Shown here piece after piece: positions 15,641-24,043 of a stretch of DNA of 64,000 nt (the stretch's first letter is position 1; each line of letters begins with the position of its first letter). The stretch is from Caldilineaceae bacterium (lineage in GTDB: Bacteria; Chloroflexota; Anaerolineae; Caldilineales; Caldilineaceae). The stretch is taken from the NCBI GenBank assembly GCA_018003515.1, contig JAGNDO010000001.1, positions 1 through 64,000 of the forward strand. Direction: 5' to 3'. The position numbers and the translations under genes were made by a program. The notes beneath the pieces are model-generated. The model did no database searches. It was not told the DNA's origin and saw only the letters and a program-made list of their open reading frames with translations.

Positions 15641-16897
15641 TCAACCGCAGCCGCCCCCGCCCTTTGCCCCGGCAAACTGTAATTCCACCTTAGGGATAAA
15701 GAAAACGCCATTGTCGTGCTGGCTGGGCACGGCAGCCGGGGCATTGGCTCCCAAGGCCGCGCCGAAGGCATAGTGCAGGCTCTCGTCACTGCCCGCGGAG
15801 GCCAAAAGGGCGTAGTCCCCGTGGCCATAGACAGAGATCCAATTATTGATGCCACCCTCCAGGATATAGGTATTTTTCAGGCCTAGGGCAGTCAGCGTCT
15901 TCCAAGCTTCGGTGGAGAGGGTCTCACCATTGCTGAGTAGGATATAGACCGTGTTGGCGGGCATGGCTTGCAGATCCCGCATGGCTGCGGGCAGATCCGC
16001 CGGGTCCATGCGCACGGAGTCCCGCAGGTGGAAGAGGTTGAAGTTGGCCTCATCTCGCACGTCGATCACAGCCAAGTTTATTCTGACATCATAGGTCAGC
16101 TCGCGCAATTCCGCCGGGTGAATCTGGACCTGGCGCTGGGTCAGGCGCACCTGCTCGGTGGCGGCCACCCGCTGCCAGAGATCATCCACGTCTGGCTGGC
16201 CGACCAGGAGTACGCCCAGGGCAGCCAGGGCCAGGACACCGGCAGCCGCAAAGCGCCACGGACTGGGCTTGGCTTCCGGTTGGGTGGTTTCCACAAGTGC
16301 CTGTTCGGCCGCCTGTTTGGCCGTGTAGACCCGGGCAAGCTGCTCGGATCCCCAGAGCAGGAAGATAGCCACCACGACCACCACAAAGACCACCCAGCCC
16401 ACATCCACCCCCAACCAGTCTGGGATCATGAAACGCCCCATATAGCTGGAATTATAGAAGGTGTCGAAGCGGCTGGTCTCCTCGCCAAAGATCACGATGC
16501 CGATCAGGATGCCGCCCAGGTAGAAGAAGGCGTCGATCTTGCCCGTGGCCGCGGCCATGACCGAGGTGCCGGGGCAGAAACCGCCGATGATGAAGCCAAC
16601 CCCGATCAAGAAGCCGCCGATGATGCCTGGCCACATATAGGTCTCCGGCACCCAGATGCGGTTGATGTCGAGAAAGCCCAATCCGGCGGCCCCAAAGACC
16701 AGGACCATGGCCACGATCACACCGGTGAACATGACCTGAAAAACGGTCTGATCCCGCAGGTAAAACTGGCCGGTCAGCTTGGTCGAAACCGAAAAGCCGG
16801 ACATCTCCAACGCCACGCCAAAGCCGATACCGACGGCTATGTAGATGGCGTACATGCCAAATTTGCCGAAAAGTCCAAGTAGATCAAAAGGTGCCAT
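15641..16897 (-). CDS. YeeE/YedE sulfur transporter fused to a degenerate rhodanese domain with GGGGCG tail
   Basis: A 418-residue membrane protein. Residues 1-185 form a YeeE/YedE module with several membrane helices and the conserved GFCPGTS (106-112), whose Cys belongs to the thiosulfate-conducting motif of TsuA-type transporters. A further helix (~215-233) leads to a rhodanese-like domain (~258-356: LAVIDVRDEANFNLFHLRDS, LEGGINNW). The catalytic-loop Cys is missing: SNGETL (322-327) stands where CxxxxR is expected. The protein ends ...KGGGGCG, strongly like the swinging-arm tail GGCGG of SoxY, which carries sulfur on its Cys. It is the last gene of the arsR-led operon. A role in passing imported or exported sulfur to the tail Cys is inference. 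Confidence 0.85.
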   Translation of the reverse strand: MAPFDLLGLFGKFGMYAIYIAVGIGFGVALEMSGFSVSTKLTGQFYLRDQTVFQVMFTGVIVAMVLVFGAAGLGFLDINRIWVPETYMWPGIIGGFLIGVGFIIGGFCPGTSVMAAATGKIDAFFYLGGILIGIVIFGEETSRFDTFYNSSYMGRFMIPDWLGVDVGWVVFVVVVVAIFLLWGSEQLARVYTAKQAAEQALVETTQPEAKPSPWRFAAAGVLALAALGVLLVGQPDVDDLWQRVAATEQVRLTQRQVQIHPAELRELTYDVRINLAVIDVRDEANFNLFHLRDSVRMDPADLPAAMRDLQAMPANTVYILLSNGETLSTEAWKTLTALGLKNTYILEGGINNWISVYGHGDYALLASAGSDESLHYAFGAALGANAPAAVPSQHDNGVFFIPKVELQFAGAKGGGGCG

Positions 16898-16915
16898 GTC
16901 GAATTCTCCTTAAAA

Positions 16916-17470
16916 TCAGTTCCACAACCGGCGCACGAAGAAGGCCAATAGATAGCCACCGGCAAAGAAGGCCATCAAAAAGGCCCAACTGCCCACAGAG
17001 AGGGTGGCCGCGCCGGACAGCCCTTGGCCGGATGTGCAGCCCCGGGCCAGGCGCGCCCCAAAGCCGGTGATGATGCCGCCCAGGACGGCCATCATCCAGC
17101 GGGTACTCACGCTGATGTTGGGGCCTTTGATTGTCTCCCAGGCGAACCGTCGGTTCACCCAGGCCGAGACAAAGCCGCCCAGGGCGATGCCCACGGTCAT
17201 CAGGACGATCCAGTGGTCCAGGGCGTTTTTGTCCCCCCCGGCATAGGAAACCAGATAGGAGACCCGGGCCGAGTGCTGGGGGGCGACCAGATCGATGACC
17301 CAGATGATCATGCGGTTCAACCCGCCGGAGGCCCCCAGCCCATTCCCCGTGAAGAAGAAGGCGGCAAAGAGGACCAGTCCCAGCAAAGCACCCGCCACAT
17401 ACGGGTTGCTAAACGGGCGTGCGGTCGGTTTGGTTTTGAAATCAGATGGTGCTTGTGTCATGGCTGTCAT
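16916..17470 (-). CDS. YeeE/YedE half-transporter
   Basis: A 184-residue membrane protein with about four hydrophobic segments and the YeeE/YedE signature LARGCTSGQGLSG (Cys145). The family moves thiosulfate or other small sulfur compounds through the membrane using Cys residues. Half-size YeeE proteins normally pair with a partner. The partner here is the next gene, 18 bp downstream, which carries the complementary GFCPGTS motif. An AGGAG lies 9 nt before ATG 17470. A second ATG three codons later is possible. Confidence 0.9.
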   Translation of the reverse strand: MTAMTQAPSDFKTKPTARPFSNPYVAGALLGLVLFAAFFFTGNGLGASGGLNRMIIWVIDLVAPQHSARVSYLVSYAGGDKNALDHWIVLMTVGIALGGFVSAWVNRRFAWETIKGPNISVSTRWMMAVLGGIITGFGARLARGCTSGQGLSGAATLSVGSWAFLMAFFAGGYLLAFFVRRLWN

Positions 17471-17588
17471 GTTCGTTGCTCCTGAGAGTGTTGCGTATTG
17501 CGTGTTACGTGGGCATCACGCGTCCGTAATATGTACTCGCAGCCAGTCCGTGACCGAGGGATGGTCCCGCCGCTTCGAGGGATTCTCA

Positions 17589-20390
17589 TTACTCGTTATT
17601 GTTCTCGTCGATCAGCTCCACTTTTTCCCAGCCCACGGTCATGGCTTTGAGGGCAGCCGTGGGGGTGTGGCCTGTGGTGATGAGATAGACGTGCAAGACC
17701 ACAAAGGTGGCAAAGAACCAGGCAATTAGCGTATGGAAGGGAGCCAGCCAGGGCAACCCGCCCAGGCGAGCCGTGAGAATCGGCCATTCCTGAACACCCC
17801 ACATGAGGATGCCGGTGATCACTTGCAAGGGCAACAGCACATTGAGGATGACCAAATAGGTCACTTGCTGTAGAGGGTTCAGCTTTCGACCCGGCAACTT
17901 TTGGAAGGGGTGCGGATCGCCCCGGAAGATGCCTCGCAAATAGTATTCTGCCTGGGTCAACATCTGGGGGAAGTAGCCCACGGGTTCCGGCAGGTATTGG
18001 CGGATCTGGCCACTGGCAAAGTGATAGAAGGCGGCGAAAAGGGCATTCGCCAGAAGCAGGACAGCCAACACATTATGGATAGGCACAACCAACCCTAGAT
18101 CCATGAAGCCCAAGGTGTCTGGGCGGTGGATGATGGTGCCCGTGGCCAGCAGCAGCAGAATCACGATGGTCTGCAACCAGTGCCAGGCCCGTTCGTAGTA
18201 GCTATACATGTAGAACTCGTGCATGGTTCCCGCAGGATGATGTCGGTTCACCCGACGGCCAGCCTGATAGACCCGCAGGCCGCCGTGGACAAAGACCCCG
18301 GCCAGGGTAAGCATAAAGGCCGAAAGGCCGACCCACCCCACCCATTCCACCCGATTGTAGCCGGGCAAATAGAAGCCCAAGGCGGCTGTGTCGGGGATAT
18401 AGTTGACCGTGCTGTTCTCGCCCACCATCAGCTCACCAACTGGGCCCATGCCCGACGCCTGGGGGAATTGAGGCGAGACACCCCCCGGCGAATAGGCGAC
18501 CACCTGGAAGGGGCGATTCAGCCGGGAGTCCTCTATGTGGCAAGTTCGACAATCGCCCGTGGCAAAGGTGCCGTTGGTCACATTGTGGCTGATGGCGTTG
18601 GACTGGACCTCCCCTTGGATCTGAGGATTTGTCAGGCCGAGCGCAGAGAGTTCGGCCTGGACCAGCTCGACTTTGGCCGTGCTGTCCAAGCGCAGCTCAA
18701 TCTCGTCCAGTTGGCCGTTGCCGTCCCCGTCAAAGATGGCCAGAATCTGGGGCCGATACGTATCCCCGGCACCGTCATCGGTCAGATAGACCCGACGCAG
18801 ATCTTCCAGGCGCACGGGTCGAACCGGATCACCGTAGGTCCAGAAATAGGTGGTGACCAGGTTGAACGGGGCAAGCTGGGACTCTCCGTCCACGCCCGTG
18901 CGCAGCATGAGCACCGGCTCATAGCCTGTGATCAGGGAGGTCAGGTCGTTTACATCGCCATCCACACCCCGATAGGTGGCCAGACCCGCCCCATCCGGCT
19001 GGATGACGGTCCAGTCCATCTGCTCCAGGGTGGGGGCATAGAGTTGGGGAATGTGGCAGCTCTCGCAGCTCAGGGCAGAGAGATGCAGATCCGTGTAGGG
19101 CAGCCAGTCGTGGTTGCTTTGGGCATCGTGGCAGGATTCGCAGCGACGCATAGAGTCGGCATATTGGGGTGACACCAGATCTTGAGCGGTTTCGCCCCGG
19201 GCAAAGTTGTGCTCCGGCTGCACCAGATAGTAGTCATAGTCCAGCCGCCGGGGATCGAAGGTCAGATGGTCTGGGCGAGACGCGTCTGTCTCTCGGTGAT
19301 AGATAGGATTGTTGACCGCGAAGTGACAGTCGTTGCAGGCAACATTGCGCTCGGCGTGGATGTCGTAGGATCGGCTCAACTCGCCCTTGTTCTCCACATT
19401 CAGCCCCGTATCCATGATACGTTGACCCGTGAAGATCTGACCCGTGTGCAGGGTGTGCAGGTCATCTTCCGTGATCTCACCGGGCAGCAAAGGCGTTGCC
19501 CCTGTGTGGACCGTTCCATGACAGGTGCCACAATTGTCTGGTGCCGGATCTTGAATGAACACCCGATTTGCAGACAACTCACCGTCGGCAGTGAAAGCGT
19601 CCGGATTCCAGATCCAGCCTTCCCCCTCTTTGAGCACGATATCCGTGTTGGCCAAGGTGGCTGTATTGGCCCAGCCAAAATTTCCCCCTGCCAGCTCATC
19701 GGATCGAGCGTCCAGATCCGGATCGGCCATGTGGCAGAGGAAGCAGTTCATCTCCTCCACGCCGGACTCGGTCCAATCCCAGACCGAGAGGGTGCCCGTG
19801 GTCGGGTCATAGCTGTGGGTGATCGGGTCGCCGTCCACCACGGCCACATCGGCCAGGGGGGTGCCGTCTGGGGCGGTTGTGGCGGGACCGCCGCCCACGT
19901 GACGTTGGCCATAGAGCTTGACCCAATCGGCCACGCCCAGATCATAGAGTTCGTCCCCGGATGGGGTGAGATAGCGATAGGTGATGGGGTCCCAGCCGCC
20001 ATAGAGACCGTTGCTCATCTCCCAGGGCTGGCCGCCGGGCTGGGTGCCCGGGGCGGAGAAGGTGTCCAGCCCCACGTTGACATGGAAGTTGTGGCTGGCG
20101 ATGAACGCGGTGTTGTGGCAGGTGCCGCAGGTCTGCATGGTGGAAAGGGGCAGGCCCGACGTGAGTACGTTCTCCCCGTTCGCATCCAGCAGGGAGAAAG
20201 TGGGGTGCAGGGGCGAGGCGACAGGTTGGGCCGCGGGGGTCGGGACGGCGGGTGTGGCTTCCTGGGCATGGAGGTCCCCGATGCCCCAAAGCCCCAGACC
20301 CGTCACCAGGGCAAGCGTCAGGAACAGCCCAACCAGCCGAGTGGTCGAAAATCGAAAGAAAAAGCGGGATGGCCTAGAGACGTGGTTCAC
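17589..20390 (-). CDS. Heptaheme c-type cytochrome fused to a cytochrome b membrane domain
   Basis: A 933-residue protein. The N-terminal signal (hydrophobic core LVGLFLTLALVTGLGLWG) sends the domain outside. Seven CxxCH sites follow: CGTCH, CFLCH, CGTCH, CNDCH, CESCH, CESCH and CRTCH. A canonical EF-hand loop DGDGNGQLDEIE lies near residue 549. From ~residue 670 four to five membrane helices resemble b-type subunits of thiosulfate reductase or hydrogenase, with His in YERAWHWLQ, IHNVLAV and VLHVYLITTGHT likely to ligate heme b. It begins with GTG and overlaps the OTR-like gene by 4 nt (GTGA). It probably exchanges electrons between the quinone pool and the octaheme partner. Direction of flow is unknown. 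Confidence 0.88.
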   Translation of the reverse strand: MNHVSRPSRFFFRFSTTRLVGLFLTLALVTGLGLWGIGDLHAQEATPAVPTPAAQPVASPLHPTFSLLDANGENVLTSGLPLSTMQTCGTCHNTAFIASHNFHVNVGLDTFSAPGTQPGGQPWEMSNGLYGGWDPITYRYLTPSGDELYDLGVADWVKLYGQRHVGGGPATTAPDGTPLADVAVVDGDPITHSYDPTTGTLSVWDWTESGVEEMNCFLCHMADPDLDARSDELAGGNFGWANTATLANTDIVLKEGEGWIWNPDAFTADGELSANRVFIQDPAPDNCGTCHGTVHTGATPLLPGEITEDDLHTLHTGQIFTGQRIMDTGLNVENKGELSRSYDIHAERNVACNDCHFAVNNPIYHRETDASRPDHLTFDPRRLDYDYYLVQPEHNFARGETAQDLVSPQYADSMRRCESCHDAQSNHDWLPYTDLHLSALSCESCHIPQLYAPTLEQMDWTVIQPDGAGLATYRGVDGDVNDLTSLITGYEPVLMLRTGVDGESQLAPFNLVTTYFWTYGDPVRPVRLEDLRRVYLTDDGAGDTYRPQILAIFDGDGNGQLDEIELRLDSTAKVELVQAELSALGLTNPQIQGEVQSNAISHNVTNGTFATGDCRTCHIEDSRLNRPFQVVAYSPGGVSPQFPQASGMGPVGELMVGENSTVNYIPDTAALGFYLPGYNRVEWVGWVGLSAFMLTLAGVFVHGGLRVYQAGRRVNRHHPAGTMHEFYMYSYYERAWHWLQTIVILLLLATGTIIHRPDTLGFMDLGLVVPIHNVLAVLLLANALFAAFYHFASGQIRQYLPEPVGYFPQMLTQAEYYLRGIFRGDPHPFQKLPGRKLNPLQQVTYLVILNVLLPLQVITGILMWGVQEWPILTARLGGLPWLAPFHTLIAWFFATFVVLHVYLITTGHTPTAALKAMTVGWEKVELIDENNNE

Positions 20391-21871
20391 TTTTGCGCTC
20401 CCTGGTTGCTGGAGAGGGTGGCGGACGAGACGCCCAACTGCTGTTCCCGGCTGCCGAAATACATGGGATCGCCGTTATAGCCCAGGGCTTTCCAGTCCAG
20501 CCGCCCGACTTGGCCATTCTCTACGTGGCAGGTCTCGCATTGCAGGGCGTCTTCCGCCGGGGCGACCATGTGGGTGATGGGCCAGTACATCACTGTGGGG
20601 GCAAAAGCGTACTCGCCGGAATAGTCCAGGCCCACAAGTTCCGAGCCAAGGCGGGCGGCTAGATCCCAGTCAAACTCGGTCCAATAGCCCCCTTCGCCCA
20701 CGGTCTTGGGCTGGAGCAGATAGCTGTTGATGGGGTCGTAGATCTGGTCGGCCACATGCACTTTGAAGGGGAAGATCTTGGCCGTGGGGTCGGTCACGCT
20801 GCCCTTGGGCTTGGTGATCAGGGTGGGGACCGTGGGGTCGATGATGTCGCCCAGAATGTAGTGGTCCGCCGTGCCCGCATACCAGGCATAGGTGGGGACC
20901 ACATTGTCTTCATAGACAAACGCGCCCTTGATCTTCAGATATTCATGGACATCTTCCGGGATGTCCTGGCCGGCCTCGGACCATTTCCATTCCACCTTGG
21001 TGGCTTCTTTGCGGGCAAATTCGGGGATGTGGCAGGTCTGGCAAGCCACGGCGTCCGTGTGATCATTGAGCCGATCATCGCTGTGAGGCTCGGCCGCGTG
21101 GCAGTCCGTGCAATAGATCTGGTTTGCATCGTCCAGGCTGACGCTGATGGAGCGTCCAGACACGACGTGGTCATCCGTGGTGTGGCAGTCGGTGCAGACA
21201 AAATCATGTTCGCCCATGTGGACGTCCAATTCCGGGCTGGGATAGAAGAGGCTGTTGTCCAGATCCCCATGCTTGACCGCATCCCCGCCGCCGCCGCTGA
21301 AGTGGCAACTGCCGCAGTTGTCCCGGCTGGGGTTGCCCACGCTCTCCGCGGCCAGGACCAGATCCACCGCCTCGTCAGGCAGACCGCCCTGGGATTTGAA
21401 ATATTGGCCGGATTGATCGTGACAGGCCAAGCAGTCCACGGCTTCCGGGTCGGTGAAATCGAAGGTGTTGTCCACCCACCCATAGCCGGCATGACAGGAG
21501 GTGCAGGAAGTTTCGTTGCCCCGGATGCCAATACAGAAGTTGTTGATCACATTGGCCTTGCCGGTGAAGACGGGGTCTTCGTAGCCGGGCAGGTCATAGG
21601 GGCCGTGGGACCAGGTCCAGTGAGAGGTGGCCATGACCTCCGTGGACGCGTCTTCGTGGCATTCCAGACAGGCGGCTGTCACCTCCGGGCCGGTGGTCAG
21701 GGGGTCGGTGAAGAGGCCAGCGTGGTCAGTGTGGGCCGGATGATCCGGCAGGCCGTCCCAGGGGTCAATGGTTTTTGGCCCGGCGGTGACGGTCACATAG
21801 GCGATGGGCAGGGCAATGATCAACAGGGTGACCAGGGCACCGATAATCCATGCGTTTTTGGGAAGTTTCAT
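20387..21871 (-). CDS. Octaheme c-type cytochrome, tetrathionate reductase (OTR) family
   Basis: A 494-residue protein with an N-terminal membrane anchor (WIIGALVTLLIIALPIAYV) and eight CxxCH hemes: CLECH, CTSCH, CLACH, CGSCH, CTDCH, CTDCH, CQTCH and CETCH. The segment INNFCIGIRGNETSCTSCH followed by AGYGW is the hallmark of the OTR family described from Shewanella, which reduces tetrathionate and also nitrite and hydroxylamine in vitro. The number of hemes and the length fit the family. It is the second gene of the arsR operon and overlaps the heptaheme-cytochrome b gene. Physiological substrate is uncertain; the sulfur genes around it favour tetrathionate or thiosulfate. Confidence 0.92.
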   Translation of the reverse strand: MKLPKNAWIIGALVTLLIIALPIAYVTVTAGPKTIDPWDGLPDHPAHTDHAGLFTDPLTTGPEVTAACLECHEDASTEVMATSHWTWSHGPYDLPGYEDPVFTGKANVINNFCIGIRGNETSCTSCHAGYGWVDNTFDFTDPEAVDCLACHDQSGQYFKSQGGLPDEAVDLVLAAESVGNPSRDNCGSCHFSGGGGDAVKHGDLDNSLFYPSPELDVHMGEHDFVCTDCHTTDDHVVSGRSISVSLDDANQIYCTDCHAAEPHSDDRLNDHTDAVACQTCHIPEFARKEATKVEWKWSEAGQDIPEDVHEYLKIKGAFVYEDNVVPTYAWYAGTADHYILGDIIDPTVPTLITKPKGSVTDPTAKIFPFKVHVADQIYDPINSYLLQPKTVGEGGYWTEFDWDLAARLGSELVGLDYSGEYAFAPTVMYWPITHMVAPAEDALQCETCHVENGQVGRLDWKALGYNGDPMYFGSREQQLGVSSATLSSNQGAQK

Positions 21872-21904
21872 AACAACCTCATTTCATTGCAGATGGCACA
21901 ACTT

Positions 21905-22237
21905 CTAACCATTCAAAAGTTCTGCATGGGCGCTGATGCGATCATGCAGGATAGCGCGCAGAATCTCCAGGGCCTGAATCACCCGGTTGTCACCCAGGCT
22001 GTAGTAGATATGCCGCCCATCCCGCCGGGTGCGCACCAGTTCGGCAGCGCGCAAAATCCCCAGGTGCCTGGAAACTGACGACTGGGGTAGACCAAGGGCA
22101 TCGATCAATTGAGAAACGGTCTGAGGACGCTCAACCAGAAGATAAAGAAGCCGGATTCGCACCGGATCGGAAATGGCTGAACAGAGATGGGCATGTAGTT
22201 GGTTGTTGGCCACACAAGGTGGAAGATTGGCAAACAT
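21905..22237 (-). CDS. ArsR/SmtB-family transcriptional repressor
   Basis: A 110-residue winged-helix regulator. HLCSAISDPVRIRLLYLLVERPQTVSQL is the family's first two helices, and LPQSSVSRHLGILRAAELV the recognition helix and turn. DGRHIYYSL is the wing. The metal motif ELCVCDL of SmtB/ArsR is absent. Cys8 and Cys19 are the only cysteines, so a thiol or persulfide switch like that of BigR/SqrR is conceivable, though the positions differ from those proteins. It is the first gene of the multiheme/YeeE operon (33 bp to the next gene) and is divergent from a rhodanese lipoprotein. The start codon lies 9 bp from the operator, with no SD. Confidence 0.88.
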   Translation of the reverse strand: MFANLPPCVANNQLHAHLCSAISDPVRIRLLYLLVERPQTVSQLIDALGLPQSSVSRHLGILRAAELVRTRRDGRHIYYSLGDNRVIQALEILRAILHDRISAHAELLNG

Positions 22238-22246
22238 TATAGTAAA

Positions 22247-22279
22247 TTCAACTTATATTATGAAATTCGGATATGTAAA
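22247..22279 (-). promoter_or_regulatory. arsR promoter with TTCA-N10-TGAA operator
   Basis: On the minus strand TTTACA (22274-22279) and TATAAG (22252-22257) are 16 bp apart. The -10 is covered by TTCA-ACTTATATTA-TGAA (22247-22264), so binding there would block the promoter. The same spacing and ends occur in the palindrome at 15476-15493. ArsR self-repression is the simple reading. Confidence 0.5.
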
Positions 22280-22400
22280 TTCATAGCATATTGTATCATG
22301 CTGGTGTGGGCTGGGCAAATGGTCAAGTGTCCCTATTTGTGCGGGACATTGAGAGGAGACTGGGGGTGGGCTGCTGACGAGACAATGCGGAGAAGATCTT

Positions 22401-22430
22401 TTGGCGGTGGTAACGAACCGAGCGTATACT
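22401..22430 (+). promoter_or_regulatory. Possible promoter of the rhodanese lipoprotein gene
   Basis: TTGGCG (22401-22406), 18 bp, then TATACT (22425-22430), about 90 bp before the ATG. A weak -35 makes this tentative. Confidence 0.3.
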
Positions 22431-22518
22431 GCATCCAACTTGATGCTTGACTGACCTATCTGAACCATATCCCTTTACTAGATGCACCCACCGTGCAATT
22501 CGTTACAGGAGAAACCCA

Positions 22519-22983
22519 ATGAAGTTTTCCAACTTTCGTATGACCCTGCTCATGGCCCTGCTGATCCTGGCCACCGTCGCCCTGGCCGCTTGCGGCGGAA
22601 GCAGTGCCCCGGCTGCCGTGGCCGACGCCCCGGTGGTGGAGCAACCCGCAGCCCAACCGGAAGCCCTCAACCTGCCCGTGGACATCAACCCGGCCAAGAC
22701 CAACGAAATCCGCAGCCGGGATGACGTGGTGATCTTGGACGTGCGGGAAGATTGGGAATATGCCGAGGGCCATGTGCCCGGCGCGGTCTGGATCCCCCTG
22801 GGCGAGTTGCCCACCCGGCTCAACGACATCCCCAAGGACAAGACCGTGGTGGCCGTCTGCCGCAGCGGCAACCGCAGCAGCCAGGCCACCAGCTTCCTGC
22901 GCGGCCAGGGCTTTGACAATGTCCACAACATGACCGGGGGCATGAACGACTGGCAGCAGGCTGGGTATGATGTAGAGAAATAG
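22519..22983 (+). CDS. Rhodanese-domain lipoprotein
   Basis: A 154-residue exported sulfurtransferase. ATG 22519 is chosen for the AGGAG 7 nt upstream. A lipoprotein signal (LLMALLILATVALAACGG) has the lipobox Cys at residue 24. The rhodanese domain runs from ~residue 55: VVILDVREDWEYAEGHVPGA, then the active loop VCRSGNRS with its intact Cys, then NMTGGMNDWQQAG. It would transfer sulfane sulfur on the outer face of the membrane. It is divergent from the arsR operon and the operator lies between them, which suggests that it belongs to the same regulon. Confidence 0.9.
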   Translation: MKFSNFRMTLLMALLILATVALAACGGSSAPAAVADAPVVEQPAAQPEALNLPVDINPAKTNEIRSRDDVVILDVREDWEYAEGHVPGAVWIPLGELPTRLNDIPKDKTVVAVCRSGNRSSQATSFLRGQGFDNVHNMTGGMNDWQQAGYDVEK

Positions 22984-23004
22984 AGAAAAGCAAACCGCAG
23001 AGGG

Positions 23005-23052
23005 CGCGGAGAGGGGCGCAGAGAATATCATTTCTCTGCGCCCCTCTCCGCG
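23005..23052. terminator. 21-bp perfect hairpin
   Basis: CGCGGAGAGGGGCGCAGAGAA (first 20: CGCGGAGAGGGGCGCAGAGA) at 23005-23025 pairs with 23032-23052 around a 6-base loop, between the convergent rhodanese and SURF1 genes. The surrounding GCAGAGG-rich sequence is repetitive. Confidence 0.7.
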
Positions 23053-23082
23053 TCTACTTTTCGTTCTTTGCGTTCTCTGCGG

Positions 23083-23856
23083 TTAAGTTGTTTGTTCGGT
23101 CTCTTTCCGCATGGCCCGTTGAATGCCCATGCGCAGGATCATGAAATAGCTGAACCCGGCCAGGAGGGCGAAGCTGAACCATTGCACGGCGTAGCTGAGA
23201 TGCGTGCCAGCGCTCATTTCGATGGTGGCCTCTTCCCGCAGGGGCAGGGCGTCGAAGGGGCGGTCCGGCTCGGCTTCTTGGTGAATGAAAAGGGGGAAGA
23301 GGGCTGGCCCCACATAGCCATCCATGGCCGCCACATCCATCTGCGTCCATTCGGGGGGGATGCTGCCGGACGTTTCCGGGGTGATGCCGGCAGGCAACGG
23401 CTCTGCCGGGCGCAGGGTGCCCAGCACCGTGGCCTGGGGGCCCTCGTCAAAGCGGGCCACATCCGCCGGGGGGAGGTTTTCATAGGGCACCCATCCCCGG
23501 TCCACCAGCACCGCGGAGCCGTCCGCCAGCACCAGGGGGGTGATCAGCCGCTGGCCCAGTTCCCCATCCACAAACTGGCCGCGGATGCGCATTTGGTCGG
23601 CGTACGCATACGTCCCCGACACCGTCACCTGGCGATAGGCCAGCTCGTCCGGGGTCAATCCAGCCACATCACCGGGCAGGGTGAGGACGGGCAGGCGGTA
23701 GCGCTCCACCACCAGGGCGTTGTAGGCCTGCTTCTCCTGCATGCGGTCCAACTGCCACAGGCCCATGCGCACAAAAAAGACCATCAAGGCCAGCACCAAC
23801 AGGGTCACCCACCAGAGCTGGCGGGAGATCATTTTTTTGAAGACGGACAGGGTCAT
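23083..23856 (-). CDS. SURF1-family cytochrome oxidase assembly protein
   Basis: A 257-residue membrane protein. SURF1 helps insert heme a into cytochrome c oxidase. An N-terminal helix (QLWWVTLLVLALMVFFVRMGLWQLDR) and a C-terminal helix (WFSFALLAGFSYFMIL) flank the extracytoplasmic domain. GLWQLDRMQEKQ and VLVDRGWVP are the family signatures. ATG 23856 is used because the in-frame upstream codons overlap the HicB gene in another frame. No oxidase subunits are in this window. Confidence 0.88.
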   Translation of the reverse strand: MTLSVFKKMISRQLWWVTLLVLALMVFFVRMGLWQLDRMQEKQAYNALVVERYRLPVLTLPGDVAGLTPDELAYRQVTVSGTYAYADQMRIRGQFVDGELGQRLITPLVLADGSAVLVDRGWVPYENLPPADVARFDEGPQATVLGTLRPAEPLPAGITPETSGSIPPEWTQMDVAAMDGYVGPALFPLFIHQEAEPDRPFDALPLREEATIEMSAGTHLSYAVQWFSFALLAGFSYFMILRMGIQRAMRKETEQTT

Positions 23857-23860
23857 AGAT

Positions 23861-24043
23861 TCACCACTTGGGTTGGTTCGATTTGCTCTGGGCTTCCATA
23901 AGTTTACGTGCCACATCTCTGGCAATTTCAAGCGTTTCGGCGATCGTGCGACCCTGGGCGACCAGGCCGGGAATGTTGTCAGACGTGGCTAAATAGACAC
24001 CTTCGGGCAGTTTTTCAATATGCAGATTGACCATTCTCTCCAT
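23861..24043 (-). CDS. Solitary HicB-like antitoxin domain protein
   Basis: A 60-residue protein with the HicB partial RNase-H fold: VNLHIEKLPEGVYLATSDNIPGLVAQGRTIAETLEIARDVARKL contains 'ATSDNIPGLVAQG', typical of the family. ATG 24043 lies 6 nt after GGAGG. No HicA toxin frame is seen upstream or downstream, and no DNA-binding domain follows. It ends 4 bp before the SURF1 start and may share its transcript. Orphan HicB proteins are common. A regulatory role is not evident. Confidence 0.8.
   Translation of the reverse strand: MERMVNLHIEKLPEGVYLATSDNIPGLVAQGRTIAETLEIARDVARKLMEAQSKSNQPKW

Noticed and set aside
15525-15773. 82-codon plus-strand frame after the orphan operator
   Set aside because: It runs through a terminator hairpin and into the antisense of the YeeE-rhodanese gene, has no SD and no protein-like pattern beyond the first few codons.
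20387-21871. Assignment as nitrite reductase NrfA or hydroxylamine oxidoreductase
   Set aside because: NrfA has five hemes with a CxxCK site, and HAO has a Tyr cross-link motif. Eight CxxCH and the INNFCIGIRGNETSCTSCH segment fit the OTR family. Activity with nitrogen compounds is still possible.
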